From positions 1 to 23,633 of the forward strand of contig DHSO01000004.1 of the NCBI GenBank assembly GCA_002410505.1: a stretch of 23,633 nt of DNA. The letters run 5' to 3'. The number at the start of each line of letters is the position of its first letter. Position 1 is the stretch's first letter. The DNA comes from Cloacimonetes bacterium UBA5284. Lineage in GTDB: Bacteria > Cloacimonadota > Cloacimonadia > Cloacimonadales > Cloacimonadaceae. Shown here one piece after another: positions 6,648 through 15,874 of the stretch. The translations under genes were made by a program, and so were the position numbers. Under the pieces are notes generated by a model. It saw only the letters and a list, made by a program, of their open reading frames with translations, had not been told where the DNA came from and made no database searches.

Positions 6648-9600
6648 ATGGATGAATCGTACCTCAAAGAGATAATGGAGAAGGCGATCTTTGGATTTGC
6701 CTATCATGAGATAGTGCTGGATGAGTATTCGAATCCGGTGGATTATCGGTTTATCGAAGCCAACAGTGCTTTTGGCGAGCTCACGGGTCTGGATTACAAA
6801 GACGTAATAGGGAAAACGCTGAAAGACATCCTTCCCGAAAGCACCGAAGATGATTTTGATTGGATAGCGTTTTATGGCAAAGTAGCCATTGAAGGCGGTA
6901 TACATGTGGTGGAAGCTGAATCCAAGCCAATCGGCAAAAACTTCAGGATACAAGTAATCTCTTTTGAGAAGGGCTATTTTGCCACTCTATTTTTCGATAT
7001 CTCTCACTACAAACAAATAGAATCCGAATTGAGCAGCAGCGAAGAGCGGATGCGTATGTTGGTGGACAATTCCAACGATTGGGTCGTGATTCTGGATAAG
7101 GATCTAAAGATTACATACTCCACCAATCTTGGCACCAAAATCCTCGGTTTAGCCGAACAGGAAATTTACGATCTTACCGTATTTTCCGTGATCCACCCGG
7201 ATGATCTCCCCGGCGTGAAACAGACCATTGAATGGATGATGGAGCATCCCGGCGAATTGGCAGTCTTGGAAGTTCGTATCTTCAATAGCAATAAAGAGTT
7301 AAAATGGTTGGAAGTATTCGCTTTCAATATGCTTGAATCCAAAGCTATCAATGGGCTGATAGTCCATGCCCGGGACATCAGCAGTCGCAAGGCAGCCGAA
7401 GAAGCGCTTGTGGCCAGCGAGAACAAACTCCGCTACCTTACCGACAATGTTTCTGATGTGATCTTTATGACAGACAAGAACTTAAAGACAACATACGTGA
7501 GTCCTTCAGTGCAAGCGATGTTGGGAGAAAGTCCGGAAGAGCATCTGGCACGCAGCATGGAGGATAAACATCCGCCCGAATCTTTGGCTTTGATGCAAGC
7601 AGTGATGTCAGAAGAGATACAGAAAGAGGCTGATCCAAACGCGAATCCCAATCGATCCAGGATGATTGAGATTCAGCAATACAAAAAAGATGGCAGCATC
7701 ATCGACATCGCCATGCATGTATCCATGATCAGAGATGAGGATGGCGCGTTCAACGGTTTGCAGGGCGTTACGCGGGACATCACCTACCAGAAGCGTACTG
7801 AACGTGAATTGAAAGAGAAAAACGCTTACATAGAGTCGCTGCTGGATTCCATTCCGGACCCTATCTTTGTGTTGAACAAAGAAGGATACTTTATCGATCT
7901 GAAGACCGGTGCTACAAACACCCTATACTTACCCCAGGCAGACGTTCCAAACAGAAGCTTGTGGGACATCTTTCCCAAATCACTGGCAGATAATATCTTC
8001 AGCGCTATCCAGACGTCCCTGGAAAACCATGAGACCATCCCTTTTTCTTATCAATTGGAGATAGATAGAGAGATAAGACATTACGAAGCCCATATCAGTC
8101 CCATGGAAAACGATCAGGTGATCTCGTCGGTGAGAGATGTAACTGAACATAATAGAGCTTTGACAGCAATCAAACAACAGAACCGCTTTCAGAAGATGGT
8201 CGCAAACATATCCACCGCGTTTGTGAATAGCAAATCCCGGGAACTCGATACCATTCTGGACGAAAGTTTGAAGACTGTAGGCGAATTCTTTGGAGTACAG
8301 CGTGCATACATATATCGTTATATGGAGGACTATTCCAAATTGCTCAACACAAACGAATGGCACTCCCAATACGAAGGCAACATCGACGGGAAAAAACCAA
8401 TGTACCAAAGTTCTGCAATTCCATGGTGGAGTAACCAGATCCTGAACGACCAAATTATCATGATAGAAAAGCTTGAGGAACTCTTGCCCCACGCCAGAAT
8501 GGAATATCAGGCCCTAAAATCCCAGCACATCAAGTCCATCTTGTGCGTACCTATTCGCAGCGGCGCGAAGGTGTTGGGTTACTTCGGATTCGACAGCCTG
8601 CTGGAATCTCGGGTCTATAGCGAATCTGAGATCGACAATCTCAGAGTGGTGGCAAACCTGCTGGCAGAGGTCTTTCAAAAACACGATCGTGAAAGACAAA
8701 TGCAAAAACAGGCAAAACTGCAGGAAATCTTCAGCCGTATGGCTATGAAGTATATCAATTTAAATTCTGAGGATCTGGAAGAAGCGATTCAGGAATCTTT
8801 GGCAGAGCTGGCTACATTCTCAGAAGCTGACCGGGCCTATATCTTTGATTACGACTGGGACAGTAGGGTTTGCATAAACAGCAATGAATGGACGGCCCAA
8901 GGCATAGATTCAGAATTGCACTTACGCAAAGTGGTGCCGATGGATATGCTGGCTCCCTGGATCGAAAGGCATCGGAATGGCGAGACAGTGATAATGAAAG
9001 ACCCTCATAGCGCGGACATCCCCAAGAAACTGCGGGAATTGATGATCCTTCAGAAAGTGAAAAGCCTGATAGCTTTACCCATTGTTAACATGGGCTTCTG
9101 CCAGGGATTTGTGGGATTTGATTTTGTGAGGCAAAATCATCACTTTAGCAAAACTGATAGCATGCTGCTTTCACTGTTCGCTCAGCTCTTGATCAATCTG
9201 CGCAACCGCAGAGATCTGGAACGTCGCATCATTCAAGAGAAAGTGCGAGCGGAAAATGCCAGCAAAGCCAAAAGCGAGTTTTTGGCTAATATGAGTCACG
9301 AAATTCGCACTCCTTTAAATGGCGTGATCGGCTTTACGGAATTGCTGCAAAACTCCGCTCTGGATGAGGCTCAGCGGCAGTACACTCATAACATAATAAA
9401 TTCCAGCTACAACCTGCTGGGTATCATTAGTGACATCCTGGATTTTTCCAAGATTGAGGCCGGAAAACTGGAATTGTCTCCCACACGCACGGATATTATT
9501 GAGCTGGTAGAACACGCTACGGATATCATCAAAGTGAAAACCAGCAGAAAGAATCTGGAGCTTCTACTAAACATCAGCCCTGACATCCCTCGCTTTGCCA

Positions 9601-11171
9601 TAATCGATCCGCTGAGATTGAACCAGATATTAATCAACCTGCTATCCAACGCGGAGAAATTTACCGAAGAGGGAGAAATTGAGTTGAAAGTGCGGCACGA
9701 AATGACTGATGCAGATCATGCCAACATCACTTTCCATGTCCGGGACACGGGCATTGGAATCAGTGATAAAATGCAGAAAAAGCTATTCCGTGCCTTTTCC
9801 CAATTGGACTCTTCTACCACCAGGAAATATGGTGGAACCGGACTTGGTCTGGTGATATCGAACCACCTTGCCAGCTTGATGAATAGTCAGATCAACATAT
9901 CCAGCGAGTCCGATGTCGGCTCAGTCTTTAGCTTTTCGATCAATTGCAGAGTAGAAGGAAAGCAATATTGCGATCACGTATTGACTAACACCAAAAAAGT
10001 AATGCTGGTAGATGACAACCAGTCTTGCCGAAACATCATGAAACGATGCCTGAACTACTGGAAAATTGATGTTTTGGAGTGTGAAAATGCTCATGCGGCT
10101 CTGGAACTTTTAGGAGATGGCTGTGATTCTGATGTGATAATTGTGGATTATAATATGCCGGAAATGGATGGGTTGGAATTTATCCGAAAGCTAAAGCAAG
10201 ATGCCCTGATAGATATCAAAGAGGTCCCCATCGTGCTAATGCATAGTTCCGGCGAAGATCCCCTCCTGCAATCCGGTTGCCGGGAACTGGGAATCCGATA
10301 TCGGTTTCTAAAGCCGGTGAAAGCTTATGATCTGCACGAAACTCTGGTATCCATCGAAACCAAAGATGAAAACCTAGGATACTGGGATAAGCAAAAAAAG
10401 GTAAAAATACGTATGTCAGAGATTGATTTTATCGAAAGTCCCTCGATCTTGATCGCGGAAGACAACCGCCTGAATATGATACTGCTGAAAGAAATGATTT
10501 TGAAGTTAGCTCCCAAAGCTCAGATATGGCAAGCAACCGATGGGCTTGAAGCCATAGACGAAGTTCGCAAGCATGGGCCAAATGTGGTGTTGATGGATGT
10601 GCAAATGCCAAATATGGACGGAGTGAGTGCGAGCTTTGAGATCCGCAAGTTTTCTGCAGTACCCATCATCGCCATTACTGCCGGTGCTTTGAAAGAAGAA
10701 CAAGAACGCTGTCTTGCTGCCGGCATGAATGATTTCCTCACCAAACCGGTCTTGGCCAATGAGCTTAGTAACACTCTGAGCAAATACCTCAGAAAAGAAA
10801 AGGACAGACAAGCAGAAACACAAGCAACTCTCAAATCAGCCGGCAGTTCATCTCATTTTGCCAAAGAATCCCTATTAAAAAACATCTCCGGAGATCTGGA
10901 GACACTGCAGAGCTTGCTCGAGATCGTGGTGTCCAGCTTTCCCGAAAAGTTTGATGCTCTTTTGGGGGCAATTACCAGAAAAGACAGTAAGGACGCGCTG
11001 AGCATATTACATTCCCTGAAAGGCTCTGCGAAAAACATGCATTTTGTGCTTTTGGGAAATTTGGTGGCGGATATGGAAAGAGACTACAACAGCCTCGACG
11101 AGGAAGAGAAGCAGGAGCGCTATCAGGATATAATGGACGAATGGCAAACTGTGCAAGACATCATCAAATAA
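6648..11171 (+). CDS. Soluble multi-sensor hybrid histidine kinase with two receivers and Hpt
   Basis: This is a 1507-residue phosphorelay protein without signal peptide or membrane helix, so it should sense cytoplasmic signals. Domains in order: PAS at about 1-120, 133-253, 259-385 and 394-510; GAF at about 514-690 and 691-865; HisKA with phospho-acceptor His884 in SHEIRTPLNG; HATPase with Asn1001 in NLLSNAEKF, Asp1033 in DTGIG, then GGTGLGL; receiver 1 with Asp1122 and phospho-Asp1167 in VDYNMPEMDG; receiver 2 with Asp1272 and phospho-Asp1317 in MDVQMPNMDG; and Hpt with His1455 in LHSLKGSAKN. All relay residues are present, so autophosphorylation and internal transfer His-Asp-His are plausible. 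The two GAF domains share RAYI, NEW, KS..(C/A)(V/L)PI and GFD motifs, suggesting tandem duplication. The ligand is unknown and no separate response regulator is nearby. Confidence 0.95.
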   Translation: MDESYLKEIMEKAIFGFAYHEIVLDEYSNPVDYRFIEANSAFGELTGLDYKDVIGKTLKDILPESTEDDFDWIAFYGKVAIEGGIHVVEAESKPIGKNFRIQVISFEKGYFATLFFDISHYKQIESELSSSEERMRMLVDNSNDWVVILDKDLKITYSTNLGTKILGLAEQEIYDLTVFSVIHPDDLPGVKQTIEWMMEHPGELAVLEVRIFNSNKELKWLEVFAFNMLESKAINGLIVHARDISSRKAAEEALVASENKLRYLTDNVSDVIFMTDKNLKTTYVSPSVQAMLGESPEEHLARSMEDKHPPESLALMQAVMSEEIQKEADPNANPNRSRMIEIQQYKKDGSIIDIAMHVSMIRDEDGAFNGLQGVTRDITYQKRTERELKEKNAYIESLLDSIPDPIFVLNKEGYFIDLKTGATNTLYLPQADVPNRSLWDIFPKSLADNIFSAIQTSLENHETIPFSYQLEIDREIRHYEAHISPMENDQVISSVRDVTEHNRALTAIKQQNRFQKMVANISTAFVNSKSRELDTILDESLKTVGEFFGVQRAYIYRYMEDYSKLLNTNEWHSQYEGNIDGKKPMYQSSAIPWWSNQILNDQIIMIEKLEELLPHARMEYQALKSQHIKSILCVPIRSGAKVLGYFGFDSLLESRVYSESEIDNLRVVANLLAEVFQKHDRERQMQKQAKLQEIFSRMAMKYINLNSEDLEEAIQESLAELATFSEADRAYIFDYDWDSRVCINSNEWTAQGIDSELHLRKVVPMDMLAPWIERHRNGETVIMKDPHSADIPKKLRELMILQKVKSLIALPIVNMGFCQGFVGFDFVRQNHHFSKTDSMLLSLFAQLLINLRNRRDLERRIIQEKVRAENASKAKSEFLANMSHEIRTPLNGVIGFTELLQNSALDEAQRQYTHNIINSSYNLLGIISDILDFSKIEAGKLELSPTRTDIIELVEHATDIIKVKTSRKNLELLLNISPDIPRFAIIDPLRLNQILINLLSNAEKFTEEGEIELKVRHEMTDADHANITFHVRDTGIGISDKMQKKLFRAFSQLDSSTTRKYGGTGLGLVISNHLASLMNSQINISSESDVGSVFSFSINCRVEGKQYCDHVLTNTKKVMLVDDNQSCRNIMKRCLNYWKIDVLECENAHAALELLGDGCDSDVIIVDYNMPEMDGLEFIRKLKQDALIDIKEVPIVLMHSSGEDPLLQSGCRELGIRYRFLKPVKAYDLHETLVSIETKDENLGYWDKQKKVKIRMSEIDFIESPSILIAEDNRLNMILLKEMILKLAPKAQIWQATDGLEAIDEVRKHGPNVVLMDVQMPNMDGVSASFEIRKFSAVPIIAITAGALKEEQERCLAAGMNDFLTKPVLANELSNTLSKYLRKEKDRQAETQATLKSAGSSSHFAKESLLKNISGDLETLQSLLEIVVSSFPEKFDALLGAITRKDSKDALSILHSLKGSAKNMHFVLLGNLVADMERDYNSLDEEEKQERYQDIMDEWQTVQDIIK

Positions 11172-11173
11172 TG

Positions 11174-11200
11174 AAAAAGCGTCCGAGATATCCCGGACGC
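11174..11200 (-). terminator. Terminator between the convergent kinase and YitT genes
   Basis: A perfect 7-bp stem, GCGTCCG (11179-11185) and CGGACGC (11194-11200), with an 8-nt loop. On the minus strand the stem is followed by TTTTTC (complement of 11173-11178), so it terminates the YitT-family gene. It begins 7 nt after the kinase stop codon, but the plus strand lacks a T-tract after the stem, so for the kinase it can act only as a weak or Rho-assisted end. Confidence 0.75.
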
Positions 11201-11220
11201 TGTATGAACACTCAAGTATA

Positions 11221-12186
11221 TCAGTTACCGCTATCTTGCAGATTGATGTTTCTACTCTTGAACCCATAGCCCATCACATCATAAACATCGGTGAGCACCA
11301 TGAAAGCATCCGGATCGATCTCCTTTACCAGGTCTGTAAGCATGGGCACCTGACGGCGGTTCAGCACGCAAAACAGCACATTGATCTCGCGTTGGTGAAA
11401 GCCGCTCATCCCCTTCAAGATAGTCACTCCCCGGTTCAGTTTATCGAAGATCACGCCACGAATGTCATCAGAGTTGTTCGAGATGATATATACCCCCTTC
11501 ACATATGGCAAACCCTCGGAAGCAAGGTCTGTGATCTTTGTGGTGACAAACAGGTTGATATAACCCCAGATAAGCAATTTGGGATCATGCAAAAATAGTG
11601 AGACAGCCAATATAATTCCGGTCTCCACAATGTAATAACCTGTTCCGATGGAGATGTTTGCTTTCTGTTTGATGAGAGCAACCGGGATGTCTGTACCGCC
11701 GGTGGAACCTCTGAAACGGAAGATGAGGCCCAGACCCAAGCCCAGCATCACCGACCCGGCTATCGCTGACAGGAATATCTCTTCGGGGGGCAACATCGCA
11801 TAAACTACCCTGTCTCCCACCATGTAAGTGTGTACCGCAAGATCTTTTACCAAGCCGATTTTATGGAGCATAGGGAAGCTTAACAAATCGGTCATAGCAG
11901 CTGAAACAAGCATTCCGTATATGGATTTGCTGCCAAAAGACTTGCCGATAAAGATAAAACTGACCAAAAACAGAGGTATGTTTATAATGATCATACCCAC
12001 ACCATTGGGCAGGCCAAAGAGCATATGCAAAATCTGCGATATTCCACCTACTCCACCCGGGGCCATGTTGTATGGTAAAAGGAACCAGGAATATCCAATG
12101 GCAAAAAACACTGAGGCAAACACTATGCCCAAGTGATTGATTATCTCTCGCTTAATACGCAACTTGCGCGCATTCTGTTTCGGCAT
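11221..12186 (-). CDS. YitT family (DUF161/DUF2179) membrane protein
   Basis: This belongs to the YitT family of multi-pass inner-membrane proteins, whose transported substrate is not established. The 321-residue protein has several hydrophobic helices over about residues 17-220, including the family marks MAPGGVGGIS (41-50) and RGSTGGTDIP (159-168). A C-terminal DUF2179 domain, about 230-310, contains RGVTILKGMSGF. The ATG has GGAGAG about 7 nt upstream. It is transcribed alone, convergent with the histidine kinase and divergent from the kinase/mutL operon, and ends at the hairpin 11174-11200. Confidence 0.93.
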   Translation of the reverse strand: MPKQNARKLRIKREIINHLGIVFASVFFAIGYSWFLLPYNMAPGGVGGISQILHMLFGLPNGVGMIIINIPLFLVSFIFIGKSFGSKSIYGMLVSAAMTDLLSFPMLHKIGLVKDLAVHTYMVGDRVVYAMLPPEEIFLSAIAGSVMLGLGLGLIFRFRGSTGGTDIPVALIKQKANISIGTGYYIVETGIILAVSLFLHDPKLLIWGYINLFVTTKITDLASEGLPYVKGVYIISNNSDDIRGVIFDKLNRGVTILKGMSGFHQREINVLFCVLNRRQVPMLTDLVKEIDPDAFMVLTDVYDVMGYGFKSRNINLQDSGN

Positions 12187-12236
12187 TTCATCTCTCCTAT
12201 TGTTCTTGACGAATAATGCTTTAAATTTTAGTGTGT

Positions 12237-12255
12237 CCCAGCTTGTTTAGCTGGG
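12237..12255. repeat. Perfect inverted repeat in a divergent intergenic region
   Basis: CCCAGCT (12237-12243) and AGCTGGG (12249-12255) form a perfect 7-bp stem around TGTTT. It lies between the divergent YitT and nucleoside kinase genes. No T-tract follows on either strand, so it is unlikely to be a terminator. On the minus strand it lies just upstream of a -10-like TAAAAT, so it could be an operator for the YitT-family gene. The rest of this 129-nt gap holds no gene. Confidence 0.45.
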
Positions 12256-12315
12256 CCAATATGGCATCCCATGCTATCGTGACAAAAAATAATAAATATT
12301 CAAGGAAACTGTAAT

Positions 12316-13977
12316 ATGAAGATCGATATAAGAAAAGATGGACACAAACACAGTCTCATCGAACTGGAAAAGGCTAGGCCAATATCACAGATTATCAAAG
12401 GAAGTGGCATCGATCGAAACCAAGTCCTGAGCTATAAAATTAATCATACCGAATATGTCAATGAAGATTATCTGCCGGATGGAGATACTCTGGTCAATTG
12501 CATCACCATCAGACACCCCGAAGGATACAGAATCTATCAGGATACAGCTATCTTTATTCTGGCCAAAGCCTTGCACACTCTTTTGGGCGGCACTCACTCT
12601 CTGGTGGCAGAGCATTCTATCGCCGATGGAGTGTTTTGCGAAGTATTCAATGCCGAGAAATTCAGCATGGAAGACGTCCAGCGCTTGAAAGCGGAAATGC
12701 AAAGAATCATCGAAAGTGATTTGCCCATAGACCGGATCGAAGTAAGCAGATCCGAAGCTATCGACATATTTAACAGCATGCACCGGAAGGATGTATTGAA
12801 AAACATCAAGTATCACTATGCCGAAACAGTGAGCATCTATAAATGCGGGAAATACTACGATTTCTTTATACGCCCGCTGGCAGATAGAACCAGCTTCATC
12901 ACCCAATTCGACATCCAATATCAGGAACCGGGCTTTATCCTGCGTTTCCCCTCCGGAGAACAGATGAAACTGCAGGAAGACTTTGTGCTTCCGAAGAAGG
13001 TCTTTGCCCTGCATCAGGAACACGATAAATGGCTGGATATACTGCGCGTCCACAATATTTCGGATATCAACCGTCTGAATGATAACTACGAGATATCCCA
13101 ATTCATCCTGGTAGAAGAAGCTTTACACGAAAAGAAGATTGCCGAGATCGCGGCAAACATAGTTCAGAACAAGGATGTAAAACTCATCCTGATCGCCGGA
13201 CCTTCTTCTTCCGGTAAGACTACCTTTGCCAAACGGCTCAGTGTGCAATTTCAAGCCAGCAAGGCCAAGCCTATCATAATCGGCTTGGATGATTATTTCT
13301 TAAATCGCGACCGCACACCCCGCAAAGAGAATGGAGATTATGACTTCGAATCCATCCATTCCATCGATCTGGAATATCTGAACCTTCAACTGACTCAGCT
13401 TTTGGCCGGTGAACAGATCGAACTGCCCCATTATGACTTTACCCGAGGTATCAGACGGCGCAGCAACAACTTTGTGAAGATGGAAAAGGACAATATCGTT
13501 ATCATGGAAGGTATTCATGGACTGAATAATGACCTTACTTCTTCCATCCCCGAGCACCGAAAAGCTCGCATCTATATCTCCGCGCTGAATCAGCTGAATA
13601 TCGACAACCACAATCGAATCCCCACTACAGATTGCCGGCTCTTGCGCCGAATCATACGAGATCATCAGTATCGGGGATATTCTGCAGAGGAAACCATCCG
13701 CAGATGGCCGGATGTAAGAGAAGGCGAAGAAAAGAACATCTTCCCCTTTCAAGAAAATGCCGATTATATGTTCAACAGCAGCCTTACCTATGAACTGGGT
13801 GTCTTGAAAAAACACGCTTGGAAAGAGCTTTTAAATGTACCTTCTACTTCGTCCGCCTACACCGAGTCTCGTCGCCTGTTGCGTCTTTTATCTCACAGCA
13901 AAGATATCGACGATGCCCAAGTGCCACACAACTCCATAATCCGTGAATTCACAAACGGTTCCGTCTTTAGATACTGA
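12316..13977 (+). CDS. Uridine kinase-like nucleoside kinase with ThrRS-like N-terminal domains
   Basis: The C-terminal half, from about residue 280, is a P-loop kinase of the uridine kinase/phosphoribulokinase type: Walker A GPSSSGKTT at 295-303, then GLDDYFLNRDRTP with the DDYF motif of uridine kinases, HYDFTRG, and VIMEGIHGLN. The N-terminal half resembles the TGS and second additional (SAD) domains of threonyl-tRNA synthetase: a TGS-like region at about 1-65, then a SAD-like region to about 240 in which the metal-binding histidines of the editing site appear lost. Proteins of about 550 residues with this architecture are known in Thermotoga and Clostridia and are annotated as nucleoside kinases. 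The expected reaction is phosphorylation of uridine or a related nucleoside. AAGGA lies 9 nt before the ATG. It is the first gene of the right-hand operon. Confidence 0.88.
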   Translation: MKIDIRKDGHKHSLIELEKARPISQIIKGSGIDRNQVLSYKINHTEYVNEDYLPDGDTLVNCITIRHPEGYRIYQDTAIFILAKALHTLLGGTHSLVAEHSIADGVFCEVFNAEKFSMEDVQRLKAEMQRIIESDLPIDRIEVSRSEAIDIFNSMHRKDVLKNIKYHYAETVSIYKCGKYYDFFIRPLADRTSFITQFDIQYQEPGFILRFPSGEQMKLQEDFVLPKKVFALHQEHDKWLDILRVHNISDINRLNDNYEISQFILVEEALHEKKIAEIAANIVQNKDVKLILIAGPSSSGKTTFAKRLSVQFQASKAKPIIIGLDDYFLNRDRTPRKENGDYDFESIHSIDLEYLNLQLTQLLAGEQIELPHYDFTRGIRRRSNNFVKMEKDNIVIMEGIHGLNNDLTSSIPEHRKARIYISALNQLNIDNHNRIPTTDCRLLRRIIRDHQYRGYSAEETIRRWPDVREGEEKNIFPFQENADYMFNSSLTYELGVLKKHAWKELLNVPSTSSAYTESRRLLRLLSHSKDIDDAQVPHNSIIREFTNGSVFRY

Positions 13978-13978
13978 T

Positions 13979-15874
13979 ATGCCAAAGATCAATATCCTTT
14001 CTGAAGATGTCCGCAATAAAATCGCCGCAGGAGAAGTGATAGAACGCCCGGCCTCGGTTGTGAAAGAACTCGTGGAAAACAGCATCGATGCCGGAGCAGA
14101 CACCATCACGGTAATAGTGGAAAATGGCGGAAAGGACCTCATCCAGGTGATCGACAACGGAGTTGGGCTGGAGCCGGACGACGCCATGCTGGCTCTCGAA
14201 AGTCACGCTACCAGCAAAATACGCAATGTGGACGATATCATTCACATCAGTTCTTTGGGATTCAGGGGAGAGGCTCTGCCCTCCATAGCCGCGGTGTCGA
14301 ACTTTTGCCTGCTTACTCGCAGCCGGAATCTGGAAGTCGCACTCAGAATAGAGATCAACGACGGCAAACTGAAGGATGTCCTCAAAACTTCATCCAATCC
14401 CGGTACTACCATCTGGGTGAGGGGTCTGTTTAAAAGCCTGCCCGCCCGTCGCAAGTTTTTGCGTAGCGATACCGTGGAATTGCGCCACATTCTGAAGTAC
14501 TTCCACTATCAGGCTATCATATATCCCAATATCAATTTCAAACTGATAGCCGATGGCAAAGAAAAACTGAACTATATCGCTTCCGATGACCGCAACAAAC
14601 GCATGGGCGAAATCTTCGGCTCCGGATTCTTTAGTGATGACATCATCCAAATAGACTCTGGCGCTGGCGATTACGCTGTAAGCGGCTACATCTTTGGTCT
14701 GGAAGAGCGCTCCGAAAAACTGATCGATGCTCAGTACGTATTCATCAATGGCAGATTCATCAATGATAAGACCGTAAAACACAGTATAAAGAGCGCTTAT
14801 CAACCCTTTATTCTGAAAACTAGGGCCTGGATGAAAGGCAGCACACCGCCATATATATTGTTCATCACAGTTCCTCCGGAAAAAATCGACGTAAACGTGT
14901 CACCTACCAAGAGTGAAGTGCGCTTTCGGGAACAGCAAAGGGTTCATTCCCTCATCTTTGAGACACTTACCAGAGCCTTGCGGCGTTATGAAGACGACAA
15001 ATTCGCCTCAGCCCGAAACAAATTCATCAATGTCCCCAATTCGTCCGCCCCCCCCAGCGCATTGGAGCGGGACATCTTTGTGCAGAAAGTGCAGGTGCCA
15101 CGCTATGCTGAATACCAGAAAGAACATGCCGAATTTTTTCAGGAAGATCTTTTCAGACAGGAAAACCAGGATCATCCCCGCTCTATCCCCATCGTGAATC
15201 CGGAAAAAGACCGTGACCAAGAGCAGCAAGACATCTTCCCGGATCAGCCCAACGACAGCGTGCCATACAAGCTGCTTCTGGAGAACGAAGAGGACTACAT
15301 CAATCCCTGGCAGTTACACAACACCTATATATTTGTTCAGATTGAAGATGGCTTGGTAATCATCGATCAGCATGCCGCGCACGAACGCATATTGTACGAG
15401 AAGCTGATTCACCGCACCGGTGGAGCCCCGGCGGTTAGGCAGAAGCTGATTATCCCGTTGGTAATCGACATCCCACCATATATCGCCAGCGACATCCGGG
15501 AGCTGGTGGAAGCAAATCTGGAACTTTTGGAAAAGATCGGCTTTGCCCTCAAGAAATTCAGCGGAGATTCCATCGTAATCGAAGAAATTCCCGCGGAATT
15601 GGGCGACTTTCAGGGAGGTAAAATCTTCATAGATATCCTGAAACAACTGGAGACAGAGCTGGAATTGAATTCTGATTTTAGGGATTCTCTGGCAAAATCC
15701 ATCGCCTGTAAAGCAGCGATCAAAGCCAATACAAAGCTGTCACGCAAAGAAATGTTATCTCTGATCAACAACCTCTTTGCCTGCCGAGTACCGTATTTCT
15801 GCCCTCATGGACGACCTTTGATCGTGAAGATGACACTCACAGATTTTGAAAAGAAGTTCAAACGCCTGACATGA
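13979..15874 (+). CDS. mutL: DNA mismatch repair protein MutL, endonuclease type
   Basis: MutL couples mismatch recognition by MutS to strand removal. The N-terminal GHKL ATPase shows ELVENSIDAGA (Glu30, Asn34), DNGVG, SHATSKI and GFRGEALPSI, then GTTIWVRGLF and LPARRKF. The C-terminal dimerisation domain carries the endonuclease motif DQHAAHERILYE starting at Asp463, plus ACKAAIKA and CPHGRP, so this MutL should nick DNA itself, as in bacteria without MutH. I chose the ATG giving MPKINILSEDV because the family aligns from there; an in-frame GTG at 13943 would add 12 residues overlapping the upstream gene. The gap after the nucleoside kinase is 1 nt. mutS is not in the window. Confidence 0.96.
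   Translation: MPKINILSEDVRNKIAAGEVIERPASVVKELVENSIDAGADTITVIVENGGKDLIQVIDNGVGLEPDDAMLALESHATSKIRNVDDIIHISSLGFRGEALPSIAAVSNFCLLTRSRNLEVALRIEINDGKLKDVLKTSSNPGTTIWVRGLFKSLPARRKFLRSDTVELRHILKYFHYQAIIYPNINFKLIADGKEKLNYIASDDRNKRMGEIFGSGFFSDDIIQIDSGAGDYAVSGYIFGLEERSEKLIDAQYVFINGRFINDKTVKHSIKSAYQPFILKTRAWMKGSTPPYILFITVPPEKIDVNVSPTKSEVRFREQQRVHSLIFETLTRALRRYEDDKFASARNKFINVPNSSAPPSALERDIFVQKVQVPRYAEYQKEHAEFFQEDLFRQENQDHPRSIPIVNPEKDRDQEQQDIFPDQPNDSVPYKLLLENEEDYINPWQLHNTYIFVQIEDGLVIIDQHAAHERILYEKLIHRTGGAPAVRQKLIIPLVIDIPPYIASDIRELVEANLELLEKIGFALKKFSGDSIVIEEIPAELGDFQGGKIFIDILKQLETELELNSDFRDSLAKSIACKAAIKANTKLSRKEMLSLINNLFACRVPYFCPHGRPLIVKMTLTDFEKKFKRLT

Noticed and set aside
7980..8492. 170-codon minus-strand frame inside the histidine kinase
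   Set aside because: Antisense to a continuous PAS/GAF coding frame and without start signals.
12206..12234. Plus-strand promoter with TTGACG before the nucleoside kinase
   Set aside because: No acceptable -10 box lies 15-18 nt downstream; a nearby AATAAT at 12288-12293 lacks a -35. The operon promoter remains unassigned.
12385..13101. 238-codon minus-strand frame inside the nucleoside kinase
   Set aside because: Antisense shadow of a real gene; no recognisable domains or start signal.
13943..13978. GTG start for mutL, 12 codons upstream
   Set aside because: MutL proteins align from MPKI; the extension lies inside the preceding gene and has no family similarity.
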